Positions 56,995 to 64,000 of a stretch of DNA of 64,000 nt are shown piece by piece. The stretch's first letter is position 1. The number at the start of each line of letters is the position of its first letter. The position numbers and the translations under genes are program-made. This DNA is from Patella vulgata (lineage: Eukaryota; Mollusca; Gastropoda; Patellidae). The stretch spans positions 8,776,613 through 8,840,612 of the forward strand of contig NC_065881.2 in assembly GCF_932274485.2 (NCBI RefSeq), in the 5' to 3' direction. The notes beneath the pieces are model-generated. The model saw only the letters and a list, made by a program, of their open reading frames with translations, was not told the origin of the DNA and did no database searches.

Positions 56995-57295
56995 GATCAT
57001 CTCCGTAATTGCTGTCATGTAGTCACAAATTATTTAAGATAATTTTACTAATTACTGTCAGGTCACAATTTATTTTATTAAGATCATCTCTGTAATTGCC
57101 GGTCATGTAGTTCCTGTAGTCGCGAATTATTTAAGATCATCTTACTATTTCTGTCCAGTAGTCACAAATTATTTATGATGTCACTAATTACTGTCCTGTT
57201 GTCACAAATTAATTAAGCTCACGTCCCAAATTTCTGTCACAAATCACTTAAGATCATGTTACTAATTACTGTCCTGTGATGTCACAAATTTATTC
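56995..57295. repeat. About 45-bp imperfect tandem repeat, 7 units
   Basis: Units contain GTCACAAATTATTTAAGATC and TAATTACTGTC. Directly follows one M3 element and precedes the right half of another (57300-57475). Confidence 0.8.
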
Positions 57296-57475
57296 AGATC
57301 AGATCACGATTCGTGTACCAGTGATAAAATGTTTATTCTGTCTTAAATATAAGATATCAGAAGCCCATCTTTTCCCAGTAAGATCACAAAATCAATGTTG
57401 ATTTAAATTGACAAATAATTTGTTTTCAATATCGACCACTTTGGATGATACTGAATTAGAGACTTAGCTCCCATA

Positions 57476-58340
57476 ATATAATGTAAACACAGTAATGTTT
57501 CAGAATTCTATTTTCAGTCATATGGTTTAACGTAGACGTTTTAATAATAACATTTACATCAACTAGGTTTTTTTGACTATGACGGTTTCTTTGGTGTAAG
57601 TGTGTCATTTCCTTACCAACAATATCCAATATATTTTGTCCTCGTATATTTAAGACTACAAATAATTAAGCCTACAACATGAAAGAATGGTTGAACGAAC
57701 GATTAAAAAATGATGACGGTTTCTGAGACGATTACCTACAATGCTCCCGTCAAAAGGCAACACCTAGTAACTCATGTTTTTCTTATTTTGAGAAAACATA
57801 ATGAATGAATATTAAACCCTAGCTCATTCATTGATTGGACTACTAGGCAAATAAAGGAAGTTGCTAGGTTGTGTCATGGGTGTAACTGCTTACAAAATCA
57901 AAAGATTGGAATATCTAGTACAACAACTGGAAGCACATACCCTAGTAACTACAAATTTGGTCCTAACTTAGTTTTGATGAAATAGCGAGTTACTAGGTTT
58001 TGACTTTCGATGGGAAAATATTTACTATGGTATTATTGAATGATGAACTTTTAACCGAAGAAAATAAAACTATCGTATATACATGTACATTTATAATCTG
58101 TGGAGAGAAGACGACGAGATAAATATTATTATTATACAAAACAACGGGAAAATTTCATTAATATTCTGTAAATATAAAATGTTGTCATTTGCAAATACAT
58201 CCATCTTAAAGGATGTGATCTTTATTTGAGGGATTTGAAAGAAAAATCAGTACCAAAAATGGGTTCAATTTCTTGCAGTATTTACCAAGATATGTTGAAT
58301 TAAGAATATCCCAACTTTCATCGGTCTCTGCAGATAGTAT
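57476..58340. other. AT-rich stretch without features
   Basis: No gene, SINE or MITE seen on either strand. Confidence 0.5.
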
Positions 58341-58344
58341 CACC

Positions 58345-58692
58345 AAGAGAGAGAGAGAGAGATAGGGTTTAACGTCCACTTGACACAAACTAGGTAATTT
58401 CGGGTCTAACATGTGGTTCAATTTTATTTCAATAATTTTCTAGCTTGTAGGGGTCATTAGCAGATAGGGTTTAACGCCCACTTGACACAAACTAGGTAAT
58501 TTCGGGTCTAACATATGGTTCAATTTTATTTCAATAATTTTCTAGCTTGTAGGGGTCATTAGCAGTGGGAGGACCTGGAGAAAACCAACTGAGGTTGGAC
58601 AGGCGACCCAATCGATACCACGCCAGTTGACTCAATGACAGACCTTATGATGCAACGAGAACGCGCCAACCATTCGGCCATCCAACCCCCTA
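58345..58692 (-). mobile_element. S1 SINE with its 3' end duplicated
   Basis: The segment from GATAGGGTTTAACG to GGGGTCATTAGCA occurs twice with a period of about 92 bp (58370 and 58462), then the rest of S1 and the inverted head. Confidence 0.85.
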
Positions 58693-58872
58693 GGTATAAA
58701 TAAAGGCCGTAAAGTTGAAAAAAGGGTAAATTGCATGTCCATCAGAAGATAAGTAGAGAATTAGCCCTACCATATTTCACCGGAGTTTAGTAATCTGATA
58801 CTAGATGAGTATTTGGCTGAGTAGACATACTTCAATATTCTATCATATATTATTATGCTGAGATGAACATGT

Positions 58873-59255
58873 AATTAATTACACTAACACTGTACCGAGG
58901 GACCGTCTCAAAATTCCAACAACGCGATGGATTCAATCAAACTCAAAAGCATATGATTTCATGAGCGTGAACTCTACACATTTTGGACTTGTTTTCTTAA
59001 TTAAATTAATTACAATAACACTCTACTGAGAGACATCACAAACTTCCAACAACGTGATGGAATCAAACTCAAAAGCATATCATTTCATGAGCGTGAACTC
59101 CATACATATTGGACTTGTTTTCTTAATTAAATTAATTACAATAACACTGTACTGAGGGACCATCTCAAAATTCCAACAATGTGATGGATTCAAACTCATA
59201 TCATTTCATGAACCTGAACTCGACACATTTTGGACTTGTTTTCTTAATTAAATTT
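58873..59255. repeat. Three units of a 121-126 bp tandem repeat
   Basis: TTGGACTTGTTTTCTTAATT recurs near 58983, 59109 and 59230; units also share CCAACAACGTGATGGA and CATTTCATGAGCGTGAACTC. Confidence 0.9.
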
Positions 59256-59335
59256 TAAATAATCTATTAAAGTACATGGCCTGCACATAAGGCACCTGTC
59301 ACAGACTTTGTCAAGTTCCAATGACGTATATATAT

Positions 59336-59705
59336 CAATCTGATTAAAACACAGATCGTATTTCGTTTGTTTTTTATAGTTCAAAATTTCATTTTATCTT
59401 TCTTTACTACACTAGGATCTGGAAGAGTTGTTATATAACCCGCGTTCTGATTGAAGTGACAAATTAGTCAATGAAACGGTCTGTTACGGCGAGTTCTTCG
59501 CATGCTGTGCATGGTACTGTGGGTATTCCACTAGAAACATCAACGCTGATTGGTTAATCAAATTTTTGACGTCATAGGTTCAAAAGACGCTCGTATGACC
59601 CCCAACGCGACTTTCCACTACAACCGGTCAGGTCTTCATGTAGTGTAGGCCATCGAAAGTATAAAAAAACGCAACGAAATATAGATCTGTATTTTAATCA
59701 GATTG
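59336..59705 (-). mobile_element. M2 MITE, complete
   Basis: CAATCTGATTAAAACACAGA at left and GTATTTTAATCAGATTG at right; interior runs opposite to the copies at 43120 and 44663. 370 bp. Confidence 0.86.
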
Positions 59706-59775
59706 TTTATACACAAGCCTGGACATATACAGGCACCTGTTACTGACTTCAGACATAAATTATCACTCAACTTAT

Positions 59776-60035
59776 AGAGAGAGAAATGGGGTTTAACGTT
59801 CACTCGACACAAACTAAGTCATTTTGGGGCTAACACATGGTTCAATTTTATTTCAATAATTCGCTAGCGTGTAGGGGTCTTTAGCAGTGGGAGGAAACCG
59901 GAGTAAACCCACAAGGTTGGACAGACGACCCTACTCCTTGTCACGTACCAGGGAATCGAAATCACACCAGTTGACTCAATGACAGACTTTGATACAACGC
60001 GCACACACTATCTATTTGGCAATCCAACCCCCCAC
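59776..60035 (-). mobile_element. S1 SINE
   Basis: GAGAGAGAAATGGGGTTTAA tail, body with a short deletion, inverted head GGCAATCCAACCCCCC. Confidence 0.83.
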
Positions 60036-60109
60036 TCAACTGTATATAGGTTATATGATAATTTGTGTCTGACAAATTCTATAACATGTGCCTGTACATG
60101 TCCACGCCC

Positions 60110-60337
60110 CAACTTCACAAAGCATTCTCAGACTTAAGAATTTACTCAAAATTCTTTGTCTTGTTTTAACTAAAATATAGCCCATTATAAAATTTTTGTT
60201 GTTTTAATGTATCAAATACATTCACTAAGAAACTATGTTCAAAGTTTTGTGTTTCTGGATCAAAGATATTTCTCATAAACAGTGATTGAAAGTTGAGTAA
60301 ATTCTTAACTTAAAGCTGAGAATGCTTTGTGAACTTG
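60110..60337. mobile_element. Hairpin MITE
   Basis: CAACTTCACAAAGCATTCTC and inverse CAAGTTCACAAAGCATTCTC at the ends, arms about 40 nt, 228 bp. 60338-60725 unassigned. Confidence 0.82.
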
Positions 60338-60727
60338 AAGCCTGACTTGTATATGATCCTTGGAAATTCATATATTGGTGCAAAAAACTCCTATTCTTCA
60401 TTACTTTTCACTTTGTGCGTTTTAAATATGACAATAACTATACTATATATCTACATGGAATAAAATATTACACTGTGTTAACTAGTTGATTGCACTTTTT
60501 ATCATATGGCTAATATGAGACTAATAATTAATATCATGTTTATTTTTTAAGTGTTTTACAGCACTATTGACAACATTGAAAAATCTTAGGAGATTCTTTT
60601 AGAGAACTAAAGATCTACTAGTAAATAATAAAACACAAAAACACATTCTTATGGAAAATAGCCACAAGTATGTAGCCACCTGTGATGTTTCAAACAGTAT
60701 TCTCTCAATGTAACCAAGCTAATAACA

Positions 60728-60996
60728 AGAGACAGAGAGTTTAAAGTCCACTAGACACAAACAAGGTTATTTTGGGACTAACATATGGTCAATTTTATTT
60801 CAATAATTTGATTACGCTTAGGGGTCTTTAGCAGTGGGACGAAACTGGAGGACCTGAAGAAAACCCATGAGGTTAGACAGGTGAAACCTACCCCTTGTCA
60901 CGTACAACCAGGGGAATCAAAACCACGGCAGTTGATTCAATGACAGACCTAATGATGCAACTCGCACATGCTAACCATTCAGCCATCCAACCACCC
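60728..60996 (-). mobile_element. S1 SINE, old copy
   Basis: GAGACAGAGAGTTTAAAGTCC, ACAAGGTTATTTTGGGAC, and inverted head CAGCCATCCAACCACCC; evenly diverged. Confidence 0.8.
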
Positions 60997-62449
60997 AATA
61001 ACATTATGAGAATACTCTTTGAAAGGTCACCTTAAATATACAAGTAGCTGTTTTTCCATAAGTATGTGTTTTTGTTTTTTTACTCTATCCAGTTACTAAA
61101 TGCCATTTACAGATAACTATCAGTAAAAAAAACCCACAGTAACCTGTTTAATTTTGAGACTCAATGATCTACTGGTCAATAGGTACCGTGAAGGTTAAAA
61201 CTGTGCGGTGAAACAAACTTCAACATAAAAGGAAATTGATAATTGTGTTCAAATAAAAAAAGTGAGTTAAAAATTAAAGCATCAACGGCACAAATTAATT
61301 TTAGGGGAGGACAATTCATCATTTGGTTTTGCATTTATCTGTCAAATTAGTTTTAGAAACAGATACAATTATACATTATAACTAGACCTGCGATGCAGTT
61401 ATAAAAGGTTTCACTGATGTTATTTTTACCTTTAACCACAAGGCCTCAATTGGTGATTTTTCTTGTAAACGAATTCAGGGGGAAGGCAGTTAATCAACTA
61501 AGAAAAGAGAATTTACGGGTAAGGGAGTTAACTTAACCAACTAAGCAAAGCGGCAACAATATTTGAAATCTGACATAGTGTGTGCAAATTAGAGCAGTGT
61601 GAAATCCTAATTAAATTTGGCACTTCAATACAAATTAAAAAAGAAAACAAATTTAAATTATTAATGAAGTCTATTAAGAAGCCACACTGTTTTAAGGCCC
61701 AATTTTGAGCTTGATTTTACAAAAAGAAAAATCTCAGAATCACCCCCACCCCCAAACACTTCGAAAACCCAAAACAATATACTATCGGACATTTCTTTTA
61801 TATCTTTAAATAGGTAGATCTTATTTCAAACCAGTTTGTGTGCTAAATTTGAGAAAAATCTGCCTAACCATGTCTAAGATAAAGCTCTTTTCAACTTTAT
61901 GAGAAACCGAAATTGTCTTCTTTTCTTTGTGCAGACAAGAAATAAAATTTGCTATATTTTGATATTTCTAAAAACTCATTACAATTATTGCCATTCATTA
62001 TGATGCTTTTTCTTTTTCAGCATATTTTTAGAATTCAGCATAATATATTTTTAGAAAATCAAACACAATAAGTGGGCCTTTAATCTACAAATCATCTTGC
62101 CTGATTTTTACTGCTGTTCTCAGAAGCGGGCTACAAAAGTAAAAATATTCCATAATAATAATTATAATACTTAACATCAACAACTGCATTCAATTTAAAA
62201 AAAACCCATCAAATCAATTACCTCGGAACATAAATTTTTTCCAACAACTAACATACATTAATATATGGCAACTTTTAACAAATTTGTAATTAAAACACAT
62301 TCACTGAAGCACTTGATTATTCGATACAAAATAAGTACAAATATTAATTAACTAGAATAACACATTATCGTTTTAGCTTAAATAATAATAATAATATATA
62401 AAGATAAGTTAATAATAAGGATCTTATTTCATTTCTAAAACAATCAAAT
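60997..62449. other. AT-rich stretch, largest repeat-poor interval
   Basis: No gene, SINE or MITE recognised in about 1.4 kb. Several oligo-A and oligo-C tracts only. Confidence 0.5.
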
Positions 62450-63312
62450 TAAATTTAGATCATATTTCGTTCTGACTTTTGTTTTTACACTATATAAAAT
62501 CAGATCTTATTTCATTCTGACTTGGATATATTGTTGGTCTATGTCTACACTATATAAAATCTGATCTTATTTCATTCTGACTTAGTCTACACTATATAAA
62601 ATCAGATTTTATTTCATTCCAACCTTGTCTAGGTCTACACTATATAAAATCAGATCTTATTTCATTCTGATTTAGTCTACACTATATAAAATCAGATCTT
62701 ATTTCATTCTGACTTGGTCTAGGTCTACACTATACAAAATTAGATCTTATTTCATTCTGACTTGGTCTACACTATATAAAATTAGATCTTATTTCATTCT
62801 GACTTGGTCTAGGTCTACACTACATAAAATCAGATCCAATTTCATTCTGACAGATACATTGTTGGTCTAGGTCTACACTATATAAAATCAGATCTTATTT
62901 CATTCTGACTTGGTCTAAATCTACACTACATAAAATCAGATCTAATTTCATTCTGACTTTAGACATATTGTTTTGTCTAGATCTACTGGTATATAAAATC
63001 AGATCTAATTTCATTTTGACTTGGTCTAGATCTACACTATATAAAATCAGATCTTATTTCATTCTGACTTGATCTACACTACATAAAATCAGATCTAATT
63101 TCATTCTGACTTTAGTCATAATTTTGTCTAGATCTACTGGCATATAAAATCAGATCTAATTTCATTTTGACTTGGTCTAGATCTACACTATATAAAATCA
63201 GATCTAATTTCATTCTGACTTGGTCTAGATCTACACTACATAAAATCAGATCTTATTTCATTCTGACTTTAGTCATAATTTTGTCTAGATCTACTGGTAT
63301 ATAAAATCTAAC
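62450..63312. repeat. TATA- and AGATCT-rich satellite, about 17 units
   Basis: Units of 42-62 bp contain TATATAAAATCAGATCTTAT and TTCATTCTGACTTGG, and about ten keep a perfect TATATAAAA. Longer and shorter units alternate. The first unit resembles the M2 end (AGATCATATTTCGTTCTGAC). Confidence 0.93.
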
Positions 63313-63552
63313 TACTTCTTTACCAGTTATCTCTTGTCTTTTGAAATCTGATACAAGACACTGTGATTGGCTAAAACCATTATTGCTTTAATGGCCGTCA
63401 AGTCAGATCAGTCAAACACAAACTTCGTACAGATGTAGTCAGACCTGAATGTAATGTAAAGATAAACGACATACAAACGAAAAATGAACGAATGTATGAT
63501 CTAATTTTAATTTGACTTTCTCAATATGGCCAAATCAATTTGATTTCAGTTC

Positions 63553-63553
<1 letters not shown>

Positions 63554-63587
<34 letters not shown>

Positions 63588-63838
63588 AGGGTTTAACGTC
63601 CACTCAACACAAACTAGGTCATTTCGGGACTAACATATGGTTCAATTTTATTTCAATAATTCACTTGCGCATAGGGGTCTTTAGCAGTGGGAGGAAACCC
63701 GAGAACCTGGAGAAAACCCACAAGGTTAGACAGGCGACGCTGCTACTTGCCACGTACAACCAGAGAATCAAAACCACGCCAGTTAACTCAATGACAGATC
63801 TCATGATATAGCGCACACCATTCGGCCAATCGAACCCC
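63554..63838 (-). mobile_element. S1 SINE
   Basis: GA repeat then GGGAGGGAGGGTTTAACGTC, body, and inverted head GGCCAATCGAACCCC with a small deletion. 63839-64000 unassigned. Confidence 0.84.
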
Positions 63839-64000
63839 GATTAAAATTTGGAACTAGAAGTTGTTTTCCCGATGAAATAAGAATAAAAATTTTGAAAGAT
63901 GTTCGTTCCCGAAGAACAAAAAAACAAATTGTTTTGGCCTATGTTTGTATGACTAGGTTCCTACTGTCCTGCGGTGCGTTGCGACAGGATTGTCCCTTTT

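Noticed and set aside
62450-63312. CRISPR-like regular spacing
   Set aside because: Unit and spacer are not distinct, the unit length varies from 42 to 62 bp, and the context is an animal genome; it is a satellite.
1-64000. Retrovirus, LTR retrotransposon or Polinton copies
   Set aside because: No gag, protease, integrase, capsid or LTR pair was recognised. The only reverse transcriptase trace (41.0-41.4 kb) is of non-LTR type.

Overview
The window is intron-bearing, repeat-saturated animal nuclear DNA, probably from a mollusc and possibly a gastropod. The evidence is host exons split by spliceosomal introns, short tRNA-headed SINEs at very high density, many small TTAA-flanked MITEs, a mariner element and a LINE fragment. 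The phylum call is inference; the sequence alone does not prove it.

Left part (1-9.5 kb): the minus strand carries the 5' third of a mitochondrial FAD-dependent oxidoreductase of the dimethylglycine/sarcosine dehydrogenase and PDP-regulatory-subunit (PDPR) family. Six exons (9512 down to 770) join in phase into 268 codons and the gene runs off the left edge. Its introns are almost wholly repeats, and a repeat lies close to each 5' splice site.

Middle (9.5-21 kb): no supportable host gene. It holds MITEs, SINEs, a mariner element with perfect ends (12333-13602) carrying a damaged transposase, hairpin elements including one with TTAGGG-type repeats and a 9-bp target duplication, and a 44-bp AT-rich satellite.

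Right-centre (21.8-52.7 kb): the main interest is a cluster of a two-exon gene family that I do not recognise as any named family. Exon 1 encodes a signal peptide plus an acidic propiece. Exon 2 encodes a dibasic processing site and a cysteine-free, strongly basic domain of about 114 residues. Three copies look intact: A (minus, 21821-23745), B (plus, 29350-30938) and C (plus, 36116-38639). B and C lie in a tandem segmental duplication of about 7 kb. Two copies are fossils: E (minus, 42625-46001, with a second exon 1 at 46397-46563) and D (plus, 50228-52698). The exons evolve as a mosaic: A has a divergent exon 1 but an almost identical exon 2, and D shows the reverse. The C-terminal half recalls, from memory only, C-terminal domains of some bacterial polymorphic toxins; this is a hypothesis.

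Right part (52.7-64 kb): mostly repeats and AT-rich unique sequence, one possible small first exon (53146-53208), several tandem arrays, and a TATA-rich satellite (62450-63312).

Labels used below: S1, S2 and S3 are three tRNA-derived SINE families sharing a GGACGTTAAA-type 3' motif. S1 ends in a CT microsatellite and S2 in ATTTC repeats. M1 to M6 are MITE families; all except M2 end in TTAA. Strand for SINEs is the strand on which the tRNA-like head comes first.
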